From positions 78,814,572-78,878,571 of the forward strand of contig CM054116.1 of assembly GCA_028673005.1 (NCBI GenBank): a stretch of DNA of 64,000 nucleotides, written 5' to 3'. The notes below the pieces were generated by a model that did no database searches, was not told the DNA's origin, and was given only the letters and a program-made list of their open reading frames with translations. Positions within the stretch are counted from its first letter, which is position 1. Each line of letters begins with the position of its first letter. Below are positions 15,101 to 30,100 of this stretch, one piece after another. The DNA is from Tanypteryx hageni (Eukaryota > Arthropoda > Insecta > Odonata > Petaluridae). The translations under genes and the position numbers were made by a program.

Positions 15101-18100
15101 CTGGTGCCACAAAGTTCAGTTATTCGACTCGTCTTGGTGAAGTTAAAATTCGACTTTGTGACACAGATGTGGACTTTCTGGAGATAAAAGTAAGTTGAAT
15201 ATTTCCTAAGATTAAGACAGTCCTGAACAGAAACACAGTAGAGGGAGTGCAGCCAATATGCTAATGCTGGGCCATTGAAATTTTGAGAAACTGAAAAACA
15301 AAAGTTTAAATACAGCATCACAAAAAATACTCCATTATATTTATTTATGCTGTACTCCAAAAAGTTTTACTCAAGCTCTAATTTAGATGTTATTTTTCTT
15401 TTGGGCTCTATAATGTTCATTATCTTCAGTTTGGTCATTTATTTTTGTACATGTATATCTTAATAATGAAGCTTTATATGTATCTTTCTCATTCCAGATA
15501 GTGGTATTTGAAAGTGATTGCTTATTTAAGGCAAATGAAAGAATGGTGCTCAGGGCCTACCTTTCCAGCATTTCTGTGGATGATTTGTCAGACATCACCC
15601 TATATCCAAAGGTATTAATTTGGATTATTAACTTTATGCTTAATGTTTTCATTACCAACATTGTCTCAGCTAGTTGTTTTTTACGATGTTGAGTAAATTA
15701 GTCTTTACTAAAATGACTTTTTCATATACTATTGTCCATAAATTGCATTTAATTGTGTCATTGCTTGCCAAAATATTTTATGGGGTGGTGATGGTGGAGT
15801 GGTTAGCCTTGCCCTTCCACACAGCGGCCCCAAGTTCGAATCCGGCAGAGGTCGGATTTTTCAATCTGGGATTGCCCTGTCCCCTACTTGTGTGCTTTGA
15901 GGAGACTGCACAAGTTAGCGCTCTGTCCTTCAGAAGAGATGTTAAGCACTTGGCCCCCTTGGTGCTCTTCATTAAGAGAAGGCTAATGCCGGCACTGGGT
16001 TTCACTACTCCCTTGTTTGTGTGTTCGTTGTGGAAGTAGTAATGACTATAATAATCCAAGAAGTTGATTAGCCAGAAATACAAACATTCTGTCACTGCTC
16101 TTTCAACTCATTAAAAAATTTTCCTATGATATCAGTTTCCAAACTTTATGCATCTGTGACTCCCCTATTAAGGCAGCTGACCTTATCATGACCTCTTTAT
16201 CCCCTTCCATCTACCTAAAAATATCAAATATAATATTAAATCAAAATATTATAAATATTTATTATATTTGCACAAATATTGTTTGTTCTTAATATATCCA
16301 TACTTTAAATTAATTAATCTGTATCTAATTTTGGTCAAATCTAAAGTCCTACTCATAAATTGGAGAGGTAGGTATAACTTCACATTGGTTTTACTGTAAT
16401 CCTGAACGATTTGTCCAGTAAATTTCGTAAGAATTTAATAATTTCAGCAAAATACTACAACACATCTTAAAAAATTTTAAAAATAAAATATTAAAACTAT
16501 TCCATATACATAGTTCCGTTTTATTGATCCTCTTGCAAACCTTTCGCGACCCCTATATTGGGAACCACTGCCTTTATCCTTTCACCGCATAAAGCGATTT
16601 TAGTCACTGCTTTTTTAACCATTCACTGCGTAAAGCAAATTTGTTCCATGGCTCAACATACCCAATGCCAGGCTGTGGAATCAAGGATGGGGAACTTTGT
16701 CGCTTCGTGTGTTTAACATTTTGTGATGGCTGTGGGACAAAGTTCCTTTATGTGGTGAACTACAAAAATAGTTTCAGCGGCTACAGTTGCTTTACACAAT
16801 GAAAAAGTTAAGGGAATTTAAGTTAAATAAGCACTTGGTGAATCTGAATTGCTTACATATTTAATTATTTATTCCTTAAATCATGCACAGTTTATCTTCT
16901 ATTCTAATCCAATTAATCATTGAATAATTGCTTCAAAGGCTTACCTTTTCAAGCTTGTTTTAAATCTGGTTTATATTTCATAATAATAATAATAAGTTTA
17001 TTTATTCCTTTGAGGTCAATACAATTGGCATGCAACTAATCAGTTCTTGATATTATAACAAAAGTTATAAATATAAAGTTTTGTGCTGATCTGATAAGGT
17101 GTTTTTGTGTTATAGCACCCACAAAATTCCAATCACAGCCACACAGCTGACACACAGAATCATCGTGAAAATAGTCAAAACGTGTTCAGGAGACCTTAAA
17201 ACATATTTCCATTAAAATCTCGAAGTTGACTTTTTTCATGAAAACACTTGCTCAATATACTTCGTACATGGAGAAAGTAAAAATACCATGGGAAGTTTTT
17301 TTAGCAAAAAAGTGGGGGGGTCAATTTATACAGCGAATATGTCTAGTCGTGCATTTACAAACTGAAAAATCGAGGTCGACTTTTATGCCGGCATATATGG
17401 TAGATACTCTGAATATTGCTTACACAGCCTGTTTCTGAATAGAGAAAACTTTATTGGCTAAACTCGAATTATCCCAGAACATGATAGCAAAAGATATGTA
17501 GGAGTGCATCTTGGCACCACTCATTCATTTCCTTTATTGTTAAGTTAGTATATTCATGTAGGTCTGGTAAATTTTCTGCTATTATTAGACTAGAAGTATC
17601 ATCAACATATAAAGTAGTTTTACTTCAGGAAAGGTAATTGGGAAGGTCATTCATGAATAGGATGAAAAGTAGAGGCCCGAGAATTGAGCCCTGTTCTGTT
17701 TTCAATGGACTGGAATTAGTAGTTATTGTGCCGTTAGGGGTTCATTGAGAATAATTAACTACATATTTGATATCTATCGCTTAAGTATGACATGATCCAA
17801 TTTAGGGCTATCCCTGAAATTCCCAAATTATTTAATTTATTCTTCAAAATACTGTGATCAATACGGTCAAAAGCTTAGTCTGAAAAAATACCTAGTGTAC
17901 CTAGCTTATCATTTTTGGATTTATGAATATTGTTAAGAAGCTCAAAAGTAGCAGAGTATGTAGATTTACCACATCTGAAACCATGTTGGTTATCAGATAG
18001 TAACCCAGATGAATTAAGATAGTCACTTATATAATTATGAAATAGTTTTTCAAATATTTTAGAAAACACTGATAAAACCGATATTGGTTGATAATTATTG

Positions 18101-21100
18101 GAGTCAGAAAGGAAGCCTTCTTTGTGGACAGGAAATATACATGCATATTTAAGTGCAGAAGGAAACTGACCAGAAGAAAACGACAAATTAATTATATCAG
18201 AAAGAGGTAGCGCGACAGAATAACAAGCAGCTTTAACAACAGGCATGGGAATGCCATCCAAACCAGAGGAAAAATTGTTTTCAAAAGGTTTGATAATGTT
18301 TATAATCTCATCAGGACATGTAGGGAATAAAAAAATTGAATGAGGATGGCAATTGTTAATATTAGATAAAGGATCAGTTGCAGAAATATTAGGAGAATTA
18401 TTACAAAAGTGAAGGTTTATTGCATTATTTAATTGCATTATGTTTCTCTGGCATCCTAAATGTTATTATATACATCTGTCATGAATGTGTATACTGCCAA
18501 TTTTCTCAACAATGTACTTCTGGGTGAAATTTGAAAGTAAGAACTTCCCTAATGTAACACTCGGTGTAAGCTTCAGTTTTCCTACCTGTTTGGTCCATTC
18601 TGAATGGCAAATGATGATCAATTATAGCTAGATGTCTCACCTTGTTATTTTCCTCAGAGAATATCTAAAATAACGTTAATTACCATTGCTTTTATTTTCT
18701 TAATTTTAAATTAAAGTTCTGATGTTTTTCTTTAGATCTTGGCAGTTGAAGAGGACAAGATGTTTGATTTCAAGTATGTAAGACACAGTCCCAAGTTTTA
18801 CTCACAGTCTGAAATTGAATCAAACAAGGATGATGTAAAATCTGATGGAAGTCTTAGGTTGCATATTGGAAGAATCTACGTTGTACTTTTGTATAAATTT
18901 TATGCTGATTTACAGGTGAGTAAACTTTTGTTTTATAAACTGAAAATACCTTTCTTTGATGATGATGGTCTTTTTTACCAAAATTAAATAATTCAAGATT
19001 TTTCTAAATGGATGTGCCTTATCCTTTAAACGCCAGATTTATTTTGGTGAATTTTTGTTCATTTTATGGATAAATGACGTATCTCATGAATTATTGGTAC
19101 TAAAATGTTCAAATAAAAAGCATTTTATTTTAAAAATAATGAAGAATTGCATACTTTTGTAAGGGAAAGAAACGTCGAAAAAATGTTATGAAAAATATAC
19201 ATCCGTGAGCTATTGCATTTTGTGTGCCCATATGGACACATTTGGCATTTAAAGGTTAATGAAACTGTATTTATATCATGTTCTGATTTAAATTTTCTAT
19301 AACTTTCTCAGGGAAGAAAAAAATTGATGGTTTATTTCATCATCATAATCACCTTTTCTAGTTAAATGGTCAATTTTCATGAATATACATACGAGGGTGA
19401 ATCAAAAAGTTCCCGGAAAGTTTCAGTAACAATGTTCCTGCATTCCAAATAATAACAAAGCATTGTTGCTTAAAACTAGCAATATCTTAGCCATAACAAT
19501 TCAATATTTTGTAATAATTCATTCATTTGTTATAATATAAAAGCAGTTTTTCTAACCCATTAATTCATGAGTATGGATAACTTAAAGTTTGAGATTCGAG
19601 TAAACATAATGTTTTTGACAAAACTTGGATGGAAATCGAATGCCATTATTCAGGCTTTGCAGAAAGTTTATGGGGATGATGCATCTAAGAAAACTACTGT
19701 TAATGAATGAATTAAACGGTTTAAGCTTGGACGAGAAGACATTAAAGATGACTATCGAAGTGGAAGACCATCAACGTCGATCAACGAAAAAACCGTGGTC
19801 GCCGTTCAATCAATTGTGGAAGAAGATAGATGAGTTTCAGTGCAAATGATAGCCAAACGTTTGGAAATCTCATATGGCTCAGCTCAATCAATCCTCAAAG
19901 ATAGTTTAGGATTAAGCAATCTTTCTGCTAGATGGGTACTGAAAGCGTTGGATCTTCCAGTACGATCCGGAAAGCAAAATTCAATCTAAACAATAGTTAC
20001 CAAGGGGGTCAAGTGGACCAATAAAGTTCAATGCTGAACAATCAATCAAGATGGTTATGGCAATTGTATTTTGGGATAATGAAAGTGTAATCATGGTCAA
20101 TTTTCTTGAGGGGCAACGGACAGTAACAGGAGGTTATTACAAACAAGTTTTTAAAAAACTGTACGCTGCACTTATAAAAAAAGGCCTTGGAAACTGCACC
20201 GGCAAATTCTGTTTCACCATGACAATGCTCCAGCACATTCATCTATGGTATCAAGAGCTGTGCTTCGAGAATTGCGCTGGGAAACGTTATTTCACCCACC
20301 CTACAGTCCAGACTTGGCTTTTTCGGACTTTTTTCTATTTCCCAAATTAAAGGAGCACATCAAGGGAGTTCGCTGGGAATTGATATGTGAGGCCAAACAA
20401 GCAGTTTTGAACTGGTTTCATTCAAACGATCAAAATTTCTACAAAAATGGGTTAGAACGATAGCGACATCGAATGGAAAAGTGTTTAGAGTTAAATGGTG
20501 AATATGTTGAAAAATAACTCCAAAATAAATGGTTCTTTTTGAGTTTCTATTGTTTTTATATGATAATTCCGGGAACTTTTTGATTCACATTGTTTAAAAC
20601 ATGTATTCATAACATGACCACATATGTTCCAAACATTTTACTATGATTTTAAAATTAATTGGAAAAAATTAGCACATTATATAGTAAACTTATTTCTGTT
20701 TGAAAATACATAGCCAAACCAATCACTTTATTATAATCCATCCATAAATAAATTCAATGACTTGATGAATTTTGTGTTGTCACTTTTACAAATCAATTTG
20801 CAAGGTGATTTGACACTAATGTAATGGCTGCATAACAAAGATTTAGTTATATTTATTTACTTAATTAAATGGTGAAAGAGAAGAAATCAGTTGCAATATG
20901 TTTCTCTACTTCAGCACTTCCTGGAACCATTTATAAGGCCTGGAACTACAGCAAAGGCAGCTCTTGCTGCGGAACGTTCTATGGAAACTCGAGTGGCATC
21001 CTTGAGGGGCTGGTCTACTAGACTTCGTTTATCTCTAAATTTTCATGCTCCAACTTTACTTATACCTCAGAAATCTGATTCACCCAATCTTCTTGTGCTT

Positions 21101-24100
21101 AACTTGGGTAAGTGAACAAAGAACTTTATAAACTTAATTCCTGATAAATGGCAACATTTCTCTGAAGGTTAATAATTAAGTCTTGCTAATATTTGTTGCA
21201 AAAATTTGCTTTACAGGAGATCTAAGCGTGGAGAACTTTTTCAAGGAAGTTACAAGTATTTATCCTGAAGCTGTTACTGGCTCGGGTGGGAAGGATCATG
21301 GGAACCCATCATCACCTCTTTCAGCAAGGACACCACCTCCTCCTCCTCCCCCAGTCATTGACAACATCTTGATTCGTTTAGAAGCACTACAGGTTTGGAT
21401 AATTTATATTAAACTTCAATAATACTCTTTGTCCAATTTAATGACTTTATTATAGTCAAATTGTTATTCTATATTTTACTAATAATTTGGGTTTTCAGAT
21501 CTATTCTATGATGTTGAAATATGTATGTAGAGCTCCAGATATACATGTTAAATCAAGATGTGATTTTTGTCCAAAAATATTTGTAACATTCTTGCAATTC
21601 TTAAACTTTTTGGCCAAGAGTTGTATCATACAGGGGTGGATCCTCCATGGAAGCAAGGGAAGCATTGCTTCCAAATTAGAAATTAAAATAATAACAACAG
21701 TAATAGCAATAAAAATTACTCACAAGTGCAAGGACACCTTCAGGAAAATGGTGCAACTGTGACATCATTTTAAAAATCCACCTTGACAGCTGGCGTCATG
21801 CAACAGCTGAAAATAACACTACTAGGAAGCAACAATATTATTGCATATGCTAGAGATGGGCAAAAGTGTAATTTTGCGATACCTGTTCTACCTGATACTG
21901 TAATAAAGAAATACCTATTTTAAACACCTGTTCCAAAATAACAGCCTACATTACAATGGCATCTATTAAAGCATTCAGGCATGCATTTCTTATGCATCTT
22001 ACATATAATCTTCCAGTTCTGTCTGTCTGTGTGAGATGCTAACATCATCAATGGCACTTTTTAATGCGTTTTTAACAAACTTCCTGATTAGGTGGAAGGT
22101 TGAAATTTTGCAGGAATGTTTGATTCAGATATAAAAATTAAGTGACAAAAACAAATACGATAAAAGACTCAGTTTTGACTCCAGGAGGGCGAAATCCATT
22201 TCCCGTAAGACAACGTGTAAAAAGCGACTTTTTGAAGTGTAGGTTTTTATTCTTTTGGAAATTAAAATTAGAAAAAATTGACGTAGGATCTTTGAATTTA
22301 AACTGTGTTTTAGGAAAATTAATGAAGTTTCTTATTATATTCATATTTTTCTGCCTACCTTTCGAAATCTCTCATATTAAACATTTAAATAACATATTTT
22401 GAGAAAATATCAGCTTTTGAATGGGATGTTGCCTTGCCGACCACATCATTGTTAAACTTTGAGAATCAATTGTTGTCACAACCCACATACGTGTAATATA
22501 TACGAGTGCATAGATTGCCTTAAATTACGTAATCCTAATGGGGCTGGGATTTAGTTTGAATAGAATGGAAGGTACATAGAGAGTAAGGGAGGTATAGAAT
22601 TAGAAAAGGACAGGAGGAAAGAGATAAAGAGGGAGACAGATAAAAAGAGGGAGACAGAGAAAAAGAGGGAGACAGAAAAAGAGGGAGAGCTATGGATTGG
22701 GACAGGAGGGAATGAGGGAGGCGGGAGTGAGACAAAAGAGAAGCAGAGAGGGAGTGAGTGAGGGAAGGAAAGAGAGAGGGACGGCAGGAAGGAGGGAGGG
22801 AATATTATTATTTATTTATTATTATTACTTCATTTATGACAAGGGGCTTATCATTTAACATATCTTACTGATTTTTCATATCGAACTTTCAATTTTCTTT
22901 TAACCTTTAAAGGATGGCCGACGCAGCATATACGCATGCTTTGGTTGGACTTAACAGCTGACTGATGCAGCATATGTGCAAATAACACTTCGCTAGCATT
23001 ATTCCTATTATTTTATTGGTATGCCATATAATACGCATTTTTCTTTTCCCGGGCACTCGAGAATGGTTTTTCTTTCCGATAGCTATGGCCTTTTCCTTTC
23101 ATCCACTGAAATAAAGGGATAGGGATCAATTACTTCCTGACATAGAGTTCTCTTATTTACGATTGGCAGCTAATTGAATAAGATGGCCTACTTCCATACA
23201 ATGATTCTGATTGTGCCAGTCATTCTCACAATTCAGTCTAAACATTTTCCCTATACTTATATGAGTGATGTGCAAAGATGAATCAACAGACGAGGGGATA
23301 ATCTGAGCCTCTCTTGAGATAAGCAGCATAAGAATTTTTCTGGCTATGGGTGGTCCCTGCTCATGGAAGCCCCTGCCTTAGGGAAGGGAGATGATGCAAA
23401 CACAGCATTGAGTCAAGGGAGAAACGTGGCGAAACAAAGGGAAGCGCAGCTACAAGAAAAATATTCTTACTGAAGAGTTAAACGGATCCGCTCAAATTTA
23501 GATGCAGCAAAGGGAACGGAAGTGAGGAGAAGCAAATAGAATTGCTTGGGGAGAATATTTCTTCACTTCACCTGATGTCACGAGGCGAAGTTTTGTGCGA
23601 TGTATGCACTGGGGATCGGGAATCATCATGAAGGTTTGGGCGTATTCATAACAGGAATCCCCCTAGACCTTCGACTTCTTTCTTTTAAGTGTGAGTCGGA
23701 GTCTTCTTGTCGCTGCACTTTGCTGCGTTTCTCCCTAGTGTGAGAGGGTTTTTCTGTTGTAAAATGGTTCTTAATTAATAAAATACTTTTTGTTTCACTT
23801 ATCTACAATAATTCTTGGTGGAGATATAAAGGAATATCTCAAATAAAACATATTTGCCAATTTAAATGCCAAAAAATCTGGCCGACTGCCTATACCACGG
23901 ACTTTAAATTCTGCCCTTTAAGGGTTAATATGTTTTTCCGAAATATTTCCATTATCTGATAAGGTATTTGCTGTGTTGCAAGCGAAATATAATGATATAG
24001 GTGTATGTATTAAAAATATCGATGTATTTACAAATGTGATAAATAGAATAAGAGATGATTTTGAAGTTTTTTGGGAAATTACCATGAATCTGGCTGAAGA

Positions 24101-27100
24101 TTTACAACCACAGAGGAAAAGCATATGAATAGACAATGTTGGTGACATAAAAACTTCATACCGAAGAATTTTTATAGAGGTTATAGACAACATTCTTCAA
24201 CAGTTAAATTCCAGATTCAACAACTTTGGCAATTTAAAATTCATTGAATTAACCAATTTTAAAGAGTTTTCCAATAAGACTTTTCCTCAAGGTGTGTTTG
24301 AATCCCTCAAGAACACTTACGGAAATTATTTGACAAAGCTGCTTTGCGTTCTGAACTTTCGGTTGTATATCAAATAGAAGATATTGATAAAAACAGCGTT
24401 AGCGATGTATATCATTTCATTAAAAAAAACGGTTTAGACAAAGGTTACTCTCAAGTGGAAAAATTATGTGAGTTAGTATTGACAGTGCCTTAACTGAACG
24501 GAGTTTTCAGTTCTCAAACGTATCAAAACATTCATGAGGAATTCTACAAATCAAGAAAGACTTTCTACATTATCAATTCTATCAATCAAAAATGCCCTCA
24601 TCAAAGAACTTTTTCAAAAACCCATGTTCTATGATGACATCATTGCAGAATTGGCTAAGAAGGAAAGAATTCCGCTGCATTTCAAATAACAAGGTAAGAT
24701 CTGATTTTCATAATTAATTGCTTCCGTATCAAAAAATCTCAGGATTCGCCACTGGTATCATATAAAAAATTGTATACATGATTAAATTAAAGTTATTTTT
24801 ACTGTATATTTTATTTATTAATTGTCATTGACAGGGCCGGATTAAGATGGTAGAAGGCCCTGTGCCAACTTTGCTTTCGAATTAACATGTTAGTTATTAT
24901 TTCACTGCATTGGAGGGAACACTGATCGGCAGGGGTTCTTATCACCAGTGGGGCCCTGGAGCAACTGCTCCATTTGCTATGCCTTAAATCCAACCTTGGG
25001 CATTGATCATATCTTAAAATTATTCATTTATTCTTGATTTCATTCTATTAGAATAGCTCCATTTTCAGGAGCACATTTCTATCAGATTCAACAATCATTT
25101 TAATTTTAGAGAACATAAAGTGAAGGAATTGTGTGATCCAAAGGATGCATTTTTGATTCTTCAATTTTCACAGCCTTGTGTCAATTATTTCAATGGAAAA
25201 TAAATGGTTATGAAATCCATTGTACCCAATTTATGAACGTTTTTAAACATTTTTATGGATTATATTTTACATGTAATTTTGTAGGTGGCAAGGGCTGTAA
25301 TGACACTGGCTGGATCCCTTCAAACACAAGAGCCCATTTTGGAGCCAGCAAGCATGAGACTTGACGTGAAGAGAGCCGTGGCACCTTCTTTATTTTCATC
25401 AGCTCCAGTAGGACCTTGTTATGGGCACTTCAATAGGGAACCCTCACTTCTTTATGATATCCATGGATGTGTTGAAGGTATTCGTATAAATTTAGGACAG
25501 AGGGACCTTGCAACTCTTCTCGCTGTGATTTCTGATAATCCAACAGAAGGAAGTTTCACTGGTGAGTTTTTTTTATCTTAGAAAAAATAGAAAATATTTA
25601 TTTGAATTAGCATGCTTGAGGTTTTCAAAGGATTTGGTTTTAGAAAAATTAATCACAAAAAATTATAACCTTTACGTGAACAGCATTAATGAGTGAATAT
25701 TTCAGAAAGTGTAAAAAAATTGAGAATTATGAGAATTTTAGAATCTCTTGTTATGCACAAGTAATTATTAACATGTTTCTTCCGTAAATGGTGATATGAA
25801 TTAAAATTTGGATAGGATGTGATTTTATGGGATCATACATTCACTTGATTATATAACATTGGCGATTTAATCTAGGGCAAGCATTAATTAATAAAAAAAG
25901 AAGAAAATTGTGAATTTCTCTTCCTGGTTAGTTTCTTGATTCTCTTCAAAATCCAAATATGATTTTTTGGTTCTTTAATTTATTTCAAAAATGTGCACTT
26001 CAGAAATGTTGCCCAGTTCACATCCAACTTCCCCATTGGAAGGTGCCACACCAACTGGTATTGGTGCTGGGCCACCTGGAGTGCCAGTGCCTGAAGATCC
26101 CGCTGTCAGAAGACTGCAGGCATTCCTCTGCCAAGGCGGGGCCGAGCAAGTTCGCCGTGAAGCAAATGTCAGACTCTCCCTTGATGGCCTTCATTTGAAT
26201 CTTTATAATGACATGGATGAGGCAAGTTGATAACGTAAGGCTTAAAAAAAAGGAATTTAATGGAGGAAGATTCAATTTTGAGAACTTATTTCCACCACTA
26301 GCACAATTTTATGACATATAATTCATTTATAAGCTTTAATGCATTGACTTTAATGTGGAGTGCACTGTGGTGGTCCAAAAATATGGATTTTGGAAAAGTA
26401 TTTCTCCCACCCTCTTATTCAGTGTTCCTATATACAAAAACATTGTTTGTGATGTTTTACCTCAATTGAATAATATTTAGGGGTGGACCCAGAGCCTCAA
26501 AAAATGGTGGGGAAAAGTATATACGTTGACAATTGATGCATTTGGATTATTGCAGTTGTGGACGATTTCTAATTCTTCTAAAACGTAAAAATTCCTACCA
26601 TTCTTTTGAAAATTAAGACTAGTTGGGGTGAAGTCAGATATTTAATGATCTAAATGAGATGTTTGGCAAAGAGGGAAGTTAGTTGTTTATTGACATACGT
26701 AGTTCCGTTTATGTTAATATATGCTTGTTGTCCGGTCCTTCCTCAATTAACAGCATTACAGTCATTACATTAAAGATTGTATAATCAACATAATACCAGG
26801 TACACAATGTATACTCCACGAGATTCACAAGCAATGTTTTTGTGTGGGAGCACAGAATAAGCAGATAGGAGAGACAATATTAAAACATTCAAAATTCCCT
26901 CCCAGCCTAGTGTATACGTAATACATTTTTCTTCTAACATATAATACAATGGCTGTTTTAGCTTAGCAGTATTACTTCCTCTCTCAACGCAGTTTGCATT
27001 TCAGCATGCATCATAACATAAGCTACACTCATACCTCATGTAAAACTGTAGGAGCTCCCATGAACAAATGTTAAACTTGAATATGTATGCAGTTGATCTT

Positions 27101-30100
27101 TAAATATTTTAACACAAACATCTATTGGATAACTGAACTTCAAATTGTATTGTGACACACAGTAATATGACTAAGTAAATACAATCTACCTCATTATATT
27201 ATAGAGAAAACATGCATTTTATCACCGAAAAACAATTTGAATATTACTCTAGTCCCCTTTCCTAGTTGCTAAAATAAACAGATAGCCCCTTATAAAATAT
27301 TTTTCGTAGGATTTTACAAATATTTGGGGCCCACCCCTAAATATTATCCATTTGTGACAAAACATCAAAAACAATGTTTTTGTATATAGGAGCACCAAAT
27401 AAGAGGATGGGAGGAGAATAATTCTTTTAAAACAATTTAGCCATATAAGAGTGGACCATCCTACTCAGTACATGGAACAACAGGTTTTAAAGCTTTAATC
27501 TCTGAGCATAAATACTGTTTACAAATCAATAGAACAATAGGTATTCACTATGCTTTACATTTGTTTGGATTTCTTCTGTAGGAGTAATGTTGACCAAATT
27601 CCAATCCATTTTAGGCAAGAGGACACAGGTCTGATGTACTATAAAATTATAATTTAAATACCTTTGCTGCCATATGTTTTCAAAAGAATCAGTGCCACGG
27701 CTCAGATATTTTAATCTATTGGCTCAAACTGTCATTTTCGGAAAATCATCTGGTTTCAATCTTTCATTGTTCTTTTAACATTTTGTTGATCTGCACTGTT
27801 TTTATAGTACAGATGTATATTTTTCTTTTACTTGTCATCTAATTAGTACGATGGATCCTTCACAGGTTCTTTTTTAAAGGCAATCCATCGATATCAAAAA
27901 TTATGATGACAGTGATGAGGAAAATATATTTTTAAAATATTTTCTAAATTATATTTATATGACTTTCTGTTACACATGATTTCTTATAGACTATCTACTG
28001 ATTATAATCAAAATTATATAATGTTTACAAATTCAAATTGATTTAAAGAGTGTAACTTAGAGATCCAACCACCTGTTGGATATGGTACCTAACTGTTGGT
28101 GAAGCTAATCTGTCAGCATCTGGGTGTGTTCATGCAGTTATCTTTATCAAAATATGAAGTGATCTGATATTTCCTCTCATGCCTTGCCTCCATCTTATCA
28201 TTATTCCTTCATTCTTGATTCCCCATTCAAATAATTCATATCATGTAAGGATATGCTCCAATGATTCTAGGACATAATTTTATTTGATAAGTTAGTCACT
28301 CCATATTTAGTATTATTCAAAACTTTTAGTGAGATGTTTCAATGAAATTATATTTAAGACCAAAATGAGGTTGACCTCATCACCTCTCTAAAGAAAGTTT
28401 TGTTTGAAATAAACTATAAAGTATTCATAAATGTTATTCATTATGCAACTATGGCCATTCTCATATTTTCATCTTATGAAAATCTCATATGTTACATAGG
28501 TTCTGAGTTCACCAGTACATGATATACAACATGGACTTTGTCGCCTTGAGTTGGGAGAAGCTACAATATCTATGGACACTTTTTCTGACCATAGTTTGGA
28601 GGTGAAATTAGCCCTCCAGTGTTGTTTTCTTGAAGATATCAGGCCTTCAACCAATGTTGCTATACGCAAGTAAATGAAATTTCTCTATTTAGTACAATAA
28701 GTTTGGTTCAACTAATATTGAAAACAGTTTAAATTAATTGTAAAAGGAATTTAAGTTTAATTAAAATAAGTACAAATTTATTTGAAATAATTGAGAGAAA
28801 TGCTTTGCTGTATGTTTATTTTAAAATGTGTTAAATAGCTGGGTAAATTTATCCTCCTTGTAGTAGAAATAGTTTTCAGTTTAAGTTTAAAAAAATGTGA
28901 CTTTACTCATTATTATGCATTAGTATGATTGTATTAAGATATGAAAGCTTAAATATTTACTTAACTAACTGAAATGATTTTACCTTACATAAGTCAGAAT
29001 TGATTCAAATAAAAAGTTATCAGTTCATCATATTCTGATAATATTTTATTTTAAACAAAGAAATTCTTCTTTACTTTTAATTTCATACATTAACATTTGC
29101 TCTTTTATTTTTATTATTATTTTCTTTATGATAAATTTATGCTTAATTTTTTACTTTGCAGAATATTTCAGTCTCATGCAAGTGAAATGCCAATGGACCC
29201 CAATGGACCTATATCTGTATCAACTCCACCAATAGTGGATCTTACTTTTAGACAGGTTTGCATTCTTAATGAATTATTTTATACAAATTTATTATACTAA
29301 CGTGTTCTATTATGGTTGTACCAATCTTGGATGAGTTTCATGCTAAACTCTTGTGATTTTTGCATTAGATGGTGCATTTATTTTTAGCACCTTTTTAGTG
29401 TCACTTGTTAATTTGTTTTTTAAACATAACAAGATGCCATCAGTATTATTTATTTCATCTTGTTAATTTTTTATGTATTTCAGACCCAAACAGGTGACAG
29501 ATGTGTGGATGTGCTTGTAGAACGCACACGGATTAATTTGTCAGTACCATTTCTCGCAGCACTTGGCCGATTTTTGGTGGATGCTCTCCCTGGTGACCGT
29601 GTGCTTAATGGACAACATAATTATTGCACTCATTGTTGTTATTACTGTGGAGTGAGTGGTGGATGCTGCCAATGTGAGCATGGCGGCATGGTTAATCATG
29701 GTTATGTTGGGGATATGAATACTCAAGTGAGTAAAATGCACAATTTAAAAACAGATATGAAGTTTTAATTCAGAAAGTTGAACTAACATAAAGCATCACA
29801 TATTTATTGTAATTAGGGATGTGTGAACACCAAATTTTCAACTTGAGTCGAGTTCAAGTTGAACATTGTTGAAAAATTCAAGTGTCGAGTCGAGTCTTAT
29901 GTTTAAAGATATATTTAATGATTTTGTTAGGTAGAATAAAAGTGCTTGAAAGGCATTTTTTAAACTCAATATTAATTATTCTTAATTTTTATTGATTCAT
30001 AACAAAAAATACAAAACCTAGAATTGAATATTAATTTTACGGTCAAGGAGTTAATTCTATTTAACATCAATTTTGCCGTAGTCTCCATCTTTACTTATTT

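Larger units (their letters stand above)
21631..24754 (+). mobile_element. hAT element, 3.1 kb, 8-bp TSD
   Basis: Left end CAGGGGTGGATCC, right end GGATTCGCCACTG (imperfect inverse). Perfect target duplication GTATCATA at 21623-21630 and 24755-24762. Contains a decayed transposase end, a polypurine tract and a nested TTAA element. Occupies most of Vps13 intron 22. Confidence 0.92.

Noticed and set aside
17085..17440. Separate pogo-like insertion in the LINE (right end ATGCCGGCATATATGGTA)
   Set aside because: Only one end is visible, so boundaries cannot be supported.
21487..21762. Possible exon after TTTTCAG at about 21498 (IYSMMLKYVCRAP)
   Set aside because: It has a plausible acceptor but no family resemblance and no good donor before the hAT; exon 22 joins exon 23 directly in phase with clear homology.
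22535..22735. - strand Ser/Leu/Pro ORF
   Set aside because: Reverse translation of the polypurine tract.
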